A stretch of 64,000 bases of DNA. Source: Gimesia sp. Lineage in GTDB: Bacteria; Planctomycetota; Planctomycetia; Planctomycetales; Planctomycetaceae. This document shows positions 49,073 through 58,671 of the stretch, one piece after another; within the stretch, counting starts at the first letter, position 1; the number at the start of each line of letters is the position of its first letter. The notes below the pieces were generated by a model that saw only the letters and a program-made list of their open reading frames with translations, did not search any database and was not told the DNA's origin. A program made the position numbers and the translations under genes. The stretch is taken from positions 1 to 64,000 of the forward strand of contig NZ_JAVJSQ010000015.1 of the NCBI RefSeq assembly GCF_040219335.1. Direction: 5' to 3'.

Positions 49073-49126
49073 ATTGCGATTGGTGAATTCTGGCCTCGAG
49101 CGGAGCCCCGGTTCTAAAAAACGAGG

Positions 49127-49154
49127 TTGTCAGAGTGGTTTCAAAGTATTTTAT
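49127..49154 (+). promoter_or_regulatory. Candidate sigma-70 promoter for the kinase operon
   Basis: TTGTCA (49127-49132, 5 of 6) and TTTTAT (49149-49154, 4 of 6) are separated by 16 bp. The pair lies about 70 bp before the histidine kinase start. Sequence support is moderate only. Confidence 0.4.
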
Positions 49155-49224
49155 GGTCTCAGTTTCTCCTAAAATGGGAGGAAACTCTCGTCTCTGATTA
49201 TTCATGTGCAGGAAAGTTCCCGTT

Positions 49225-50643
49225 ATGCGCTGGCCGTTACGGTACCAGATTTTGATTCCGATGGTCGGCATCATGGTGTGCGCGATTGTGGGTGTGACTT
49301 TATTGCATGCCTGGCTGGCGACGCATCAGATCAAGGTACAGGTGCGGGATCAGTTTCGGCAGATTGCGCATACGTTGAACGATGCCACGTTTCCGTTGAC
49401 CGTGGCAGTGTTAAACCAGACGAAAGGATTGTCGGGAGCCGACTTTGTTCTTGTGGGGGCGGAAGACCAGGTGCTGTCGTCCACGCGTCCTGACTTTACT
49501 CCCGCTCCTATACAGGGGACGCCTCCCAGCTGGGATGAGCTACAGATTTCGGACGTGATCGAAGCCGGGGATGCTCCCTTTTTTCATTCCGTAGTGAAAC
49601 TGCAACCCCGAATACCCGGTGAAGGTGTACGTTACCTGCATATTTATTATCCGGTTCGGCAGTATCGTGAGGCGATTGCGAACGCCGTATATCCGTCGTT
49701 GATCGCCGGGAGTCTTGCGCTGATTGTGGTTGCGATTCTGGCAACGGTGATCGCTGCCCGGGTGACACGACCCTTACAGCGCCTGGACCGTAAAGTGGTA
49801 CAGATTGCCCGGGGAGATTTCCAGCCGATGATGCTGCCGGAACGCGATGATGAAATTCGCGACTTGAGTACTTCGATCAATCAAATGGCGGAACTGCTGG
49901 GAGATTACGAAGACGAAGTCAAACGGAGTGAGCGGCTGAAAACGCTGGGGCAGTTGCGGGGGGCGATTGCTCACCAGCTGCGGAATGCGGTGACCGGTTG
50001 CCGGATTGCGCTGGATCTGTATCTCCGCAAATCATCCGAGTACCAGGAGGACGAAACGCTGCAGGTTGCAAACCGTCAGCTGTGCATGATCGAGCAATAC
50101 CTGCAGAGCTTTCTGGAGAACAAGGGGGGGCACTTCTCCAGTTTTGAACCGGTCAGTCTGAATGAGCTGGTGGCGCGGGTTGTCAGTCTGGTGGAACCGA
50201 CGGCGCGGCATGTGGGCATCGCTTTGAAGGACGAAACCGGTTCCGAGCCTCTCGTGGTGGAAGGAGACGCGGAATCGCTGGAGCAGTTGATTTCCAATCT
50301 GGCGCTGAATGCGATCGAGGCTGCGGTTGCTGTGCAGGAAGCGCAGGGCATCTCGGGAGAGGTTTGCGTCAGGTTATTCCCAACGGGGGAAGAGTCTGTT
50401 ACTTTGGAAGTGTCTGATACGGGCCCCGGACCGGAGTCGTCGATCGTGAATAAAATGTTTGAACCGCTGGTGACCGCCAAGCGTGACGGGACCGGCCTGG
50501 GTTTATTTGTGGCCAGAGAGATCGTGCAGAATCACGGCGGCGAGATCCGCTGGGAACGGCGCGAGGAGCGTACCTGTTTCATGGTCGAGTTGCCGCTGGT
50601 GCAGTCGGAGAAAGCGTGTGTCGAAACTATTGATCGTAGATGA
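49225..50643 (+). CDS. Membrane histidine kinase with HAMP domain
   Basis: 472 residues from the ATG at 49225 (AGGAAA 9 nt upstream); an earlier ATG at 49204 is less likely. A transmembrane helix lies at about 7-30, a periplasmic sensor region at about 31-150, a second membrane helix at about 153-178, and HAMP (VTRPLQRLDRKVVQIARGDF) follows. The dimerisation/phosphorylation box is AIAHQLRNAV with His250. The ATPase domain has N box NLALNAIEAA, G1 SDTGPGPES and G2 TGLGLFVAREIVQNHGG. The ligand is unknown. It overlaps the response regulator gene by 26 bp, so the pair is translationally coupled. Confidence 0.92.
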   Translation: MRWPLRYQILIPMVGIMVCAIVGVTLLHAWLATHQIKVQVRDQFRQIAHTLNDATFPLTVAVLNQTKGLSGADFVLVGAEDQVLSSTRPDFTPAPIQGTPPSWDELQISDVIEAGDAPFFHSVVKLQPRIPGEGVRYLHIYYPVRQYREAIANAVYPSLIAGSLALIVVAILATVIAARVTRPLQRLDRKVVQIARGDFQPMMLPERDDEIRDLSTSINQMAELLGDYEDEVKRSERLKTLGQLRGAIAHQLRNAVTGCRIALDLYLRKSSEYQEDETLQVANRQLCMIEQYLQSFLENKGGHFSSFEPVSLNELVARVVSLVEPTARHVGIALKDETGSEPLVVEGDAESLEQLISNLALNAIEAAVAVQEAQGISGEVCVRLFPTGEESVTLEVSDTGPGPESSIVNKMFEPLVTAKRDGTGLGLFVAREIVQNHGGEIRWERREERTCFMVELPLVQSEKACVETIDRR

Positions 50644-52030
50644 TGAAGAATCCATCTGCTGGGGGCTGAGTCAGTTGGGCGAAAGCCACGGCCACGAGGT
50701 GATGATGGCTTCAACAGCCGAACAGGCATTGAGCCTGGCAGAGAAAGACCGCCCCGATGTGGTGGTGATGGATGTGCGCCTGCCCGGGATGGATGGGCTG
50801 ACGGCGATGCAGGGACTTTACGAGCGGATTGGTCCGGTGCCGGTGATCGTGATTACCGCTTATGGTGATCTGCAGACCGCTGTGGAAGCGGTGCGAAACG
50901 GAGCGTTTGACTATATCGTAAAACCATTTGATCTGGCTCAGATGGAACAGGTACTGGAGAAAGCGGTCAAGGAAGCGGGACGTGAGGAGCTGCAACCGGG
51001 TGAACCGCGGCAGCTGGAAGGGCTCGTGGGTTCAACACCTGAGATGCAGCAGGTCTTCAAATCAATCGCGCTGGTGGCGGCTTCGGATGCGAGTGTGATG
51101 CTCACAGGAGAAAGCGGGACCGGTAAGGAAGTGGCGGCGCAGGCGATTCACCGTTTCAGCGATCGTGCTTCGGGACCGTTTGTCGCCGTGAATATTGCTT
51201 CGCTCAGTGAGAGCCTGGCGGAGAGTGAACTGTTCGGTCATGTGCCGGGTGCGTTTACCGGCGCGGAGTCGGGGCGGATGGGTTTTCTGGAACAGGCCAA
51301 CGGAGGTACGCTGTTCCTGGATGAGGTGGCTGACATTCCGCTGTCGATTCAGATCAAACTGCTGCGGGCCCTGGAAGAAGGCGAAGTACTGCCCGTGGGT
51401 TCGACGCAGCGCGTGAAGACGAATTTCCGCGTGATCACCGCTTCGCATCGGAACCTGGAATCGCTGATCAAGCGGGGCAAGTTCCGTCACGATCTTTATT
51501 TCCGCCTGTGTACGTTTGAGATCGACATTCCCCCCCTGCGGAAGCGGGTGGGAGATATTCGTCTGCTGGCCGAGTTCTTTCTGGAACGCTTTGTGGATCG
51601 GCAGACGGGGATGCAGCATCGGCTCACCGCAGAGACGATTACCGAACTGGAACGTCGTCCCTGGTATGGTAATGTGCGCGAGTTACGCAATGCAATTGAA
51701 CACGCAGCCTTACGGGCGCGGGGCGGAACAATACTTCCCGAAGATCTGCCTGCACCGGTATCGCAGTCCTTTCTGGGGCTGGAGGAGTCTCAAGTCGGGT
51801 CGGATGCGGAGATCAACGAGTTGCTCAAGCAGTGGGCCGAACAGCAGTTGCGAGATCCGGAATCTGCGGCCGGGATTTATGAGAAACTGCTCACCCTGGT
51901 TGAGCCGCCGGTGATGGAAGTGGCTTTGGAGAAATTTCATGGGCAATGTGCGCCCGCGGCCCGCTGTCTGGGCTTGCATCGGACTACCCTGAGTAAGAAA
52001 CTGAAACAATACGACATTGAAAACAGCTGA
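50618..52030 (+). CDS. Sigma-54-dependent response regulator (NtrC family)
   Basis: 470 residues from the GTG at 50618 (GGAG 8 nt upstream); a longer frame to 50483 overlaps the kinase and lacks receiver sequence. Receiver domain about 1-120 with Asp52 (VVVMDVRLPGMDG) and Lys in the FDYIVKPFD loop. AAA+ domain about 140-370: Walker A GESGTGKE (164-171), GAFTGA (about 211-216, contacts sigma-54) and Walker B GGTLFLDEVAD. C-terminal Fis-type helix-turn-helix (CLGLHRTTLSKKLKQYDIE). It activates sigma-54 promoters after phosphorylation. The adjacent -24/-12 promoter of the DUF1559 gene and its tandem dyads are the natural target (inference). Confidence 0.93.
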   Translation: MSKLLIVDDEESICWGLSQLGESHGHEVMMASTAEQALSLAEKDRPDVVVMDVRLPGMDGLTAMQGLYERIGPVPVIVITAYGDLQTAVEAVRNGAFDYIVKPFDLAQMEQVLEKAVKEAGREELQPGEPRQLEGLVGSTPEMQQVFKSIALVAASDASVMLTGESGTGKEVAAQAIHRFSDRASGPFVAVNIASLSESLAESELFGHVPGAFTGAESGRMGFLEQANGGTLFLDEVADIPLSIQIKLLRALEEGEVLPVGSTQRVKTNFRVITASHRNLESLIKRGKFRHDLYFRLCTFEIDIPPLRKRVGDIRLLAEFFLERFVDRQTGMQHRLTAETITELERRPWYGNVRELRNAIEHAALRARGGTILPEDLPAPVSQSFLGLEESQVGSDAEINELLKQWAEQQLRDPESAAGIYEKLLTLVEPPVMEVALEKFHGQCAPAARCLGLHRTTLSKKLKQYDIENS

Positions 52031-52055
52031 CACTGAAATCCAGAGGTGAACCTGC

Positions 52056-53543
52056 ATGAGACTGATGACGCGCTCCCTGATTCTGCTGGCTTTGATCTTA
52101 GTGGCTGGTCCCGGTTTGCAACTGAGGGCTGCCGAGAAATCCAAACCGCTCAACTTCGTCTTTATTCTGGTGGACGATCTGGGCTACATGGATGTGGGCT
52201 GCAATAACCCGGACACCTTTTACGAAACGCCACACATTAACCGGCTGGCGAAGTCCGGCATGCGGTTCACCAATGGTTACGCTGCGAACCCGGTCTGCAG
52301 TCCCACGCGATACAGCATCATGACCGGAAAATATCCGACTCGCGTAGATGCGACAAATTTCTTTTCCGGGAAACGCGCGGGTAAGTTTCTGCCGGCTCCC
52401 CTCAATGACCGGATGCCTCTGGATGAAGTGACAATCGCCGAAGCACTCAAGGAGCATGGGTACTCCACATTCTTTGCAGGGAAGTGGCATCTGGGACCGA
52501 GTGAAGAGTTCTGGCCGGAGAAGCAGGGTTTTGATGTTAACAAGGGAGGCTGGTCGCGCGGTGGTCCTTATGGAGGCAAGCGATACTTCTCGCCTTATGG
52601 TAATCCACGTTTGAGTGACGGTCCGGATGGCGAGCATCTGCCCGATCGCCTGGCGACGGAGACAGCGGAGTTTATCGACGCGCATCGCGAGCAGCCGTTC
52701 TTTGCGTACCTTGCTTTCTATTCGGTGCATACCCCGTTGATGGGACCGAATGCACTGGTCAAGAAATACAAAGAGAAGGCGCAGCGACTGGGGCTGGAAG
52801 GCAAAGTCGAATTTGCTGACGAGGAACAGGTCTTCCCCACAGATGAGAAGCGAAAGGTGCGAATTCTACAGAAACATGCCGTGTATGCGGCAATGGTGGA
52901 ATCAATGGACCGGGCCGTGGGGAAAGTGCTGCAGCAGCTGGAAGCATCCGGCGTGGCGGACAATACCGTGGTGATGCTGACAGCCGATAACGGGGGCCTG
53001 AGTACCTCGGAAGGGTCTCCGACTTCCAATCTGCCTCTGCGGGGCGGTAAGGGCTGGTTGTATGAAGGAGGGATTCGCGAGGTCTTTCTGATCCGCTGGC
53101 CGGGAGGTACGCAACCAGGAAGTACCTGTGACGAACCCGTCATTACTACCGACTTCTATCCGACAATTCTGGATCTGGCCGGGTTGCCTATGAAGCCGGA
53201 ACAGCATCTGGATGGTGTGAGTCTGAAACCATTGTTGCAGGGTGAGAAGTCACTGAACCGTGAAGCGTTGTTCTGGCATTACCCGCATTATTCCAATCAG
53301 GGTGGGATTCCCGGTGGTGCAATCCGGATGGATGACTGGAAACTGATCGAGCGTTTTGAGGATGGACAGGCTCACCTTTACAATCTGAAAACTGATGTGG
53401 GCGAGAAACAGGATCTGGCAGCGGCAGAGCCGGAACGCGTGAAGCAGATGCGTCGTCGATTACATCAGTGGTACACCGAAACGGATGCGAAGTTTCTACA
53501 GGCGAAGCCCGGGGGACCGGAGCCCTGGCGTCCCGAAAGATAA
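52056..53543 (+). CDS. Exported type I sulfatase
   Basis: 495 residues with a signal peptide (about 1-26). Metal ligands are FILVDDLGY (Asp40, Asp41). The catalytic core CSPTRYSIMTGKYPTR gives Cys81, which must be converted to formylglycine; CxPxR with Thr at the fourth place is a known variant. AGKWHLGPSEEFWPEKQGFD and LTADNGGLS further support family membership. It removes sulfate esters from polysaccharides or small molecules in the periplasm. It starts 26 bp after the sigma-54 activator gene on the same strand and likely belongs to that operon, so sensing could relate to a sulfated substrate (inference). The maturation enzyme is not in the window. Confidence 0.93.
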   Translation: MRLMTRSLILLALILVAGPGLQLRAAEKSKPLNFVFILVDDLGYMDVGCNNPDTFYETPHINRLAKSGMRFTNGYAANPVCSPTRYSIMTGKYPTRVDATNFFSGKRAGKFLPAPLNDRMPLDEVTIAEALKEHGYSTFFAGKWHLGPSEEFWPEKQGFDVNKGGWSRGGPYGGKRYFSPYGNPRLSDGPDGEHLPDRLATETAEFIDAHREQPFFAYLAFYSVHTPLMGPNALVKKYKEKAQRLGLEGKVEFADEEQVFPTDEKRKVRILQKHAVYAAMVESMDRAVGKVLQQLEASGVADNTVVMLTADNGGLSTSEGSPTSNLPLRGGKGWLYEGGIREVFLIRWPGGTQPGSTCDEPVITTDFYPTILDLAGLPMKPEQHLDGVSLKPLLQGEKSLNREALFWHYPHYSNQGGIPGGAIRMDDWKLIERFEDGQAHLYNLKTDVGEKQDLAAAEPERVKQMRRRLHQWYTETDAKFLQAKPGGPEPWRPER

Positions 53544-53559
53544 AAACATTGGAGAGGGA

Positions 53560-53593
53560 ACCGCGCCTGAGCGGGGCCATAGTGAGGCGCGGT
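53560..53593 (+). terminator. Hairpin after the sulfatase gene
   Basis: ACCGCGCCT (53560-53568) pairs with AGGCGCGGT (53585-53593) around 16 bases. There is no T-tract. It may close the kinase-regulator-sulfatase unit but is not a classical terminator. Confidence 0.4.
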
Positions 53594-53640
53594 ATCCTGT
53601 ATTGTAACTGTTTGATAAGGGGTTCATGAAAAATTCAAAT

Positions 53641-53704
53641 TTGACCGAACTGGTTGGGAATTCTTGATATGTAGTCCTTTTATTTCCCTCGGATCTGCTA
53701 TAAT
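53641..53704 (+). promoter_or_regulatory. Promoter region of the MoxR-DUF58-transglutaminase operon
   Basis: Two options are visible. TTGACC (53641-53646) with TGATAT (53665-53670) has an 18-bp spacer. A consensus -10 TATAAT (53699-53704) has only a poor -35. Both lie 100-165 bp before the MoxR start. Confidence 0.45.
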
Positions 53705-53806
53705 CGAGCTGTCACCCGACGTCAGTGATATCGCATCTACTTTTCGATGTCTCCGTTGAATTCTGCATTTCCCCGATCAAACTCTAATGATGATTGAGAT
53801 AGTCGT

Positions 53807-54769
53807 ATGGCACAGTCCACGCTGCCGGAACAGAGCGAAAAATACGTTCAGAAGTTAAACCTGTTGAGAGACAATCTGAGCGGCGTGATCCGGGGCAAAT
53901 CTGAGAGCATCGACATGATGATGGTCGCGCTGCTTTCCAACGGTTCGGTGCTGATGGAAGATGTGCCCGGGACTGGAAAGACAACGCTGGCCAAAGCACT
54001 GGCCCGTTCGCTGGATGTTCCCTTCAATCGTGTGCAGTTTACGCCCGACCTGCTGCCGACCGATATCCTGGGATCCTCAATCTATAACCCGGTAGACGGC
54101 ACCTTTCATTTTCGGCAGGGACCGATCTTCTGTAATATTCTGCTGGCTGATGAAATTAACCGGGCATCGCCCCGTACGCAGTCCGCGCTGCTGGAAGCGA
54201 TGAGCGAATCGCAGGCGACGATTGAAGGCGTGCGGTATGAACTGCCTTCCCCGTTCTTTGTATTGGCGACGCAGAACCCCGTTGATTTCCACGGGACCTA
54301 TCCACTGCCGGAAGCGCAGCTGGACCGCTTTCTGATTCATCTGCAGCTGGGATACCCGGATGCGGAAAATGAAATGGAGATCCTGTTCGCCCAGTCGACA
54401 GAGCACCCGGTCGATCATCTGGAGCGGGTGTTGAACCACGAAGAGGTGGTTCAGATGCAGGAGCAGGTCAAAACGGTGCACGTTGATCAGAGTGTCGCCC
54501 GCTACATGATTGACCTGGTCCAGGCGACGAGAAACGATCCGCGGTTGAAGCTGGGCGTGAGCCCCCGTGGTTCTTTGATGCTGTTTCGGGCGTCCCAGGC
54601 GGTTGCCTATCTGAAATCGAGAACCTACGTGCTGCCGGATGATGTGCAGCAGATGGCAGACTATGTGCTGGCGCATCGTCTGATTCTGACATCGAAAGCA
54701 AAATACAGCAGTATCACCAAAATGGATGTGGTGTCCGATATTGTCAGCAAAGTGAAAGTTCCAAACTAA
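53807..54769 (+). CDS. MoxR-type AAA+ ATPase
   Basis: 320 residues. Walker A is DVPGTGKTTLAKALAR, Walker [23 protein letters not shown], sensor 1 FFVLATQNP and the arginine region [14 protein letters not shown]. It differs from the MoxR at 13588 in having the classic GTGKT loop. MoxR proteins are thought to help fold or insert metal cofactors into partners. Here it stands first in a MoxR / DUF58 / transglutaminase operon, the standard arrangement. Confidence 0.94.
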   Translation: MAQSTLPEQSEKYVQKLNLLRDNLSGVIRGKSESIDMMMVALLSNGSVLMEDVPGTGKTTLAKALARSLDVPFNRVQFTPDLLPTDILGSSIYNPVDGTFHFRQGPIFCNILLADEINRASPRTQSALLEAMSESQATIEGVRYELPSPFFVLATQNPVDFHGTYPLPEAQLDRFLIHLQLGYPDAENEMEILFAQSTEHPVDHLERVLNHEEVVQMQEQVKTVHVDQSVARYMIDLVQATRNDPRLKLGVSPRGSLMLFRASQAVAYLKSRTYVLPDDVQQMADYVLAHRLILTSKAKYSSITKMDVVSDIVSKVKVPN

Positions 54770-54857
54770 CCGGGAAACACGTTACCAGAGTATTCCTCTG
54801 CCGGAGCGGGAGTGTTGCTGATTCCTGCGATGGCAGTCCAGTCATGTTGAATCCGTT

Positions 54858-56195
54858 ATGCACGTCTCGGAATACGATCCTTATTCGCCCACGATTCGCA
54901 AGAAAGACTCGTTCACCAACCGGCTGCTGCTGGTGCGGATGCACAAGCATTACTGGTATTACCGGGTGACTTATCCCGGGAAGGTGTTACTGTTCGGTTT
55001 CTTTCTATCAGGCATTGGTACGATTTCAGTGTCGGTGCCGATTTATAACCTGTTCAGCATCCTGATGGCGTTGATCCTGGTAGACGGGCTGGCTTCCTGG
55101 TTTTTTCGTCCCCGTTGTGAACTTGAGGGGGACTTCCCATCACAGACGACAGCCGGACAGCCAGCGGTGGGACACTTCACGGTGACGAATCGGGGCTGGC
55201 TGCCCGTGTATGATATGGCGGTCGCTTTCCGTTGGCTGGAGAAGCCACTGGCCCAGATCGACCGGGATGATACGCTGAATTATCTGCCCAAAGGCGAATC
55301 AGCCGAGGTGACTGTTACCATCGATGCACCGCAGCGGGGCTTTTATGCATTGCCCAAGCTGGGCGTGCACACACTGTTTCCCTTTCACCTGAACCGGTCG
55401 GGGAGTGCCGCACTGCCGGGGAAATCGCTATTGGTGCTGCCGGCATTTCATAAGCTGACGAGTGTGGATTTACCGGTGGGGAGCAAGTTTCAGCCGGGTG
55501 GAATTGCGTTGACATCCAACGTGGGGGAATCTCCCGAGTATGTGGGCAACCGCGAATATGTACCTGGTGAACCGGCGCGGCGACTCGACTTCCGCTCCTG
55601 GGCGCGACTTGGTAAACCGGTGGTTCGCGAATACCAGGAAGAATATTACTGTCGCATCGCACTGATTCTGGATACCTATATGCCGACGGAGCCGTGGCTG
55701 AAGCGAAAGTGGAAGTCGCTGGGGCAGCGGACCGGGTTGGGAACCCCCACCGCGGAGACGACGAACGTACTGGAAGCGGGGATCAGCCTGACGGCATCGA
55801 TTGCGGATGCACTGGCGCGGGGTGAGTATCTGATCGACCTGTTCGCGGCGGGACCGGAGTTGTATGTATTTCGAGCCGGTCGGCATACGGCCCATTTTGA
55901 TAACGTGCTGGAGATTCTCTCCTGCGTCGATCGCTGTCCCGACGATCCATTCGAGACGATTGGGCCTGCGGTATTTGAAGAGCTGTCGAATGTCTCGACG
56001 GCGGTCTGCCTGTTCCTGGACTGGGATCATCAGCGGGAAAAGATGGCGCGGGCAGTACTCGATTCCGGTGCGAGTCTGAAGACGATTATTATTCACGACG
56101 GTCCGACAACGGTGCCTTACAACGCAGACGAATTCGGCGAAGCATATCATTTCACACCTGAAGAGATCTCCCGTGGGAAGGTGGAAACGATATGA
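54858..56195 (+). CDS. DUF58 membrane protein
   Basis: 445 residues. Two hydrophobic segments at about 33-75 (VLLFGFFLSGIGTISVSVPIY...) are followed by an extracytoplasmic beta domain and the DUF58 core with VGNREYVPGEPARRLDFRSWARLGKPVVREYQEE, the signature of the family. The C-terminal part resembles a von Willebrand A fold (RIALILDTYMP start with DxxMP). It probably works with the upstream MoxR ATPase. It overlaps the next gene by 4 bp (ATGA), so translation is coupled. Confidence 0.92.
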   Translation: MHVSEYDPYSPTIRKKDSFTNRLLLVRMHKHYWYYRVTYPGKVLLFGFFLSGIGTISVSVPIYNLFSILMALILVDGLASWFFRPRCELEGDFPSQTTAGQPAVGHFTVTNRGWLPVYDMAVAFRWLEKPLAQIDRDDTLNYLPKGESAEVTVTIDAPQRGFYALPKLGVHTLFPFHLNRSGSAALPGKSLLVLPAFHKLTSVDLPVGSKFQPGGIALTSNVGESPEYVGNREYVPGEPARRLDFRSWARLGKPVVREYQEEYYCRIALILDTYMPTEPWLKRKWKSLGQRTGLGTPTAETTNVLEAGISLTASIADALARGEYLIDLFAAGPELYVFRAGRHTAHFDNVLEILSCVDRCPDDPFETIGPAVFEELSNVSTAVCLFLDWDHQREKMARAVLDSGASLKTIIIHDGPTTVPYNADEFGEAYHFTPEEISRGKVETI

Positions 56196-58210
56196 ATGCG
56201 CAGCGGACGATTGCTTTTACGATGCTCAGCCTGGAATGCGCGACGTTTTCGATTCTCTCGGAGACGCTGTTTTTCTCCTTCAGCATTATCGTGCTGGCGG
56301 CGTTGTCGTATTTCTCCGTATTGCGTTATTCGTTTTCCAAACGGCAGGTATTCTGGGTTACCAGTGCTCTGGCGGTACTGTTTATTGTGAAGTACATGCT
56401 CTATCAGCATGATTTTACGCTCGACCGGCTGGCGATTCGCACACCATTGGCCTACGCGGCGGCACAGTTTGTGATGACGGTACAGTTACGGCAGCTGTTC
56501 GACAGTCAGTTTGAACCGTTTCTGCCAGCCTCCTTTCCGCTGCTGGGGGTGATCGTATTTATTTTGACCGGCGATATCCTCGTGTATGGATCGAAGGGGC
56601 TTTACTACCAGGTGCTGGTTTTCAGCTATGCGTTGCTGACGGGCGTTTATTTCCAGATCGGACATGCGGCGCGTAAACCTCGAGAAACCGAACGCTCTCT
56701 CTGGTCGGTCTATGTCATTCGAGCCGGGTTCTTTGCCATGATCTGGCTGCTGGGCTGGCTGACAGCCACGGGCATGGACCGCTACGAACGGGAGCTGGAT
56801 CAGCTGTATTACCGGCTGATTGAACCCCGCACAGCCGGTATCGCTTCGCGGGCCGGGTTCTCGACCATTTCCCGGCTGGGAAGCATGACATCTCACTTTG
56901 ACCAGGGAGCCGATCAGATTCGGTTACGGGTCAAGTCGACCGATGAGCCGGGCTATTTCCGCGGTCGGGCTTTCGTCCAGTTTCTGAATTCAGAATGGCA
57001 TTCGGAAGTGGGGAGTCATAATGTTCCGATCATTGCGATGCCACCGGCGGGGGTGCAGGCCAGTGTTCCCGATGATGGCACCTGGTTCCTATTGGGGCAG
57101 GCGAAGTCACCCGACTGGATTGAGTACCAGGTCTGGTCCCAGGATTCTGGTCATATTTTTGCACCGTTGAATACGCCGCTCGTGTATGCCTTCGCTGACA
57201 GTATTCAGTTCGACAGCCAGGAAGTGCTGACTTCGCGGACGATGGCCAGTGGCTTTCCTTATTCGGTCTTTTATCCCCGCCAGCTGCTGCCACAGCGTCC
57301 CGAACACGATGCAGCGCTGCAGCGATTGTTGCAGTTGCCGGATGAGATCGACCCCGCAATCAAGCAACTGGCGGAAGATGTGTTCGCGGGCTGTGAGACT
57401 TCCGAGGCGAAGATCCAGCGGGTGCAGGCTTACTTCCAGAACAACTATGAGTATGAACTGGGAATTAACGTACCGTATGGAGAAGACCCGTTGACCTACT
57501 TCCTGCGGGAGAAGCCGGCGGCCCATTGTGAATACTTCGCTTCAGGAACGGCTCTATTGCTCAGACTAGCGGGAGTGCCCTGTCGTTACATTACGGGGTA
57601 TGTGGTTCGCGAACGGAATGCCTACGATCAGTTCTGGGTCGCTCGCAGCCGTCATGCGCATGCGTGGGTGGAAGCGTGGGATGAAAATCGGGGCTGGGTG
57701 ACTGTGGAATCGACACCGTTCGCCGGGCAGCCGGAGTTCGAAACACCTGGTTCTGCACGTCAATACTGGGAATCGTTTATGGGACAGTTCACCCGGCTCA
57801 AGATGGCCCTGCAACAGGGGCAGTGGATCCTGGCGATGTCGGAAGCCCAGTTGCCTTTACTGCTGCTGGTGGGGGGGGTGGCGCTGTGGTTCCTGGTGCG
57901 ATGGGTGTTGCATCTGGTTCTGCGACAACTGAAAACGCGTGCGGAGTTTCGCGACAATCCGTTATATATTCAGGAGTTACACCGCCTTTTATCTCAGATG
58001 GATCGTCTGCTGGCTCGTAAACATCTGGTTCGTGAACCTGGGGAAACTCTGATGCAATTTTCCCGTCGGATTCAGAATCAGGAGATCTCCCACTGGTATC
58101 AAACCTATGCCAGCAGCCGGTTTATGCCGGAAAATGAGTCATTGCAGGACCAGATCAGCCAACTGCGATCTCAGCTACAGGAAATCCGCAGTCGGAAAGC
58201 CTCTGTCTGA
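56192..58210 (+). CDS. Membrane transglutaminase-like (TgpA-type) protein
   Basis: 672 residues. The first 200 residues contain several membrane helices, then a large extracytoplasmic region with the transglutaminase core: AAHCEYFASGTALLLRLAG (Cys446), RHAHAWVEAWD (His490) and VTVESTP, where the usual third-position Asp is Glu506. A further membrane helix lies at about 555-575, and a cytoplasmic tail (about 575-672) includes a DUF4129-like helix region. It acts on peptide or isopeptide bonds in the envelope. It is the third gene of the MoxR/DUF58 operon. Asp-to-Glu substitution in the triad is odd but may be tolerated. Confidence 0.88.
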   Translation: MNAQRTIAFTMLSLECATFSILSETLFFSFSIIVLAALSYFSVLRYSFSKRQVFWVTSALAVLFIVKYMLYQHDFTLDRLAIRTPLAYAAAQFVMTVQLRQLFDSQFEPFLPASFPLLGVIVFILTGDILVYGSKGLYYQVLVFSYALLTGVYFQIGHAARKPRETERSLWSVYVIRAGFFAMIWLLGWLTATGMDRYERELDQLYYRLIEPRTAGIASRAGFSTISRLGSMTSHFDQGADQIRLRVKSTDEPGYFRGRAFVQFLNSEWHSEVGSHNVPIIAMPPAGVQASVPDDGTWFLLGQAKSPDWIEYQVWSQDSGHIFAPLNTPLVYAFADSIQFDSQEVLTSRTMASGFPYSVFYPRQLLPQRPEHDAALQRLLQLPDEIDPAIKQLAEDVFAGCETSEAKIQRVQAYFQNNYEYELGINVPYGEDPLTYFLREKPAAHCEYFASGTALLLRLAGVPCRYITGYVVRERNAYDQFWVARSRHAHAWVEAWDENRGWVTVESTPFAGQPEFETPGSARQYWESFMGQFTRLKMALQQGQWILAMSEAQLPLLLLVGGVALWFLVRWVLHLVLRQLKTRAEFRDNPLYIQELHRLLSQMDRLLARKHLVREPGETLMQFSRRIQNQEISHWYQTYASSRFMPENESLQDQISQLRSQLQEIRSRKASV

Positions 58211-58409
58211 CTGGGAAAGCGGCAGATTTTGCCAGTGAAAACGGGGTTGGCAGACTGTGAGCTCCGGGCTAGAATCCGCCCCTCATCTCTCAAATCTCAA
58301 ACAATTTCCACAAGACTACTTCAGTTTTCAAAGACGGACCGGGCGTTCGCCTGTATTTGCATGCGCGTCTGTCTTTGACACTTCCTTTACCAGAAACGGG
58401 ATTCTCTCA

Positions 58410-58619
58410 ATGAAAGTTCTCTCAAAAGCACTCCTCATCGTGATTCTTCCGAGCCTGTCTCTGTTTGCCACCGGGTGCGATCTGTTACCGCACGCGTTTC
58501 ATCCCAGTCAGTGGCATAAACTGAATCGGCAGCCGGCACCACGGCAGGATACCTACTTCTCTGTCCCCGACCATATTCCGGAGCGGGACTTTCCTCATCA
58601 GACAGAGAACGACAAATAA
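58410..58619 (+). CDS. Small exported lipoprotein
   Basis: 69 residues from the ATG at 58410. SLSLFATGC is a lipobox with Cys24. The mature part is short, proline- and histidine-rich (HAFHPSQWHKLN, PRQDTYFSVP, IPERDFPHQTEN) and has no known domain. It lies 199 bp after the transglutaminase gene and converges on the phosphoesterase gene. A longer reading upstream has no lipoprotein character. Confidence 0.7.
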   Translation: MKVLSKALLIVILPSLSLFATGCDLLPHAFHPSQWHKLNRQPAPRQDTYFSVPDHIPERDFPHQTENDK

Positions 58620-58671
58620 AAACCAGGTCAGCGGGCTGAAGGCGGCGACAGATACGTTAGCCTGATCGGGC

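Noticed and set aside
49090..49115. Sigma-54-like promoter pointing to the histidine kinase (TGGCCTCGAGCGGAGC)
   Set aside because: GG and GC are 11 rather than 10 bases apart and the -24 consensus is poor; a sigma-70-like pair downstream is preferred.
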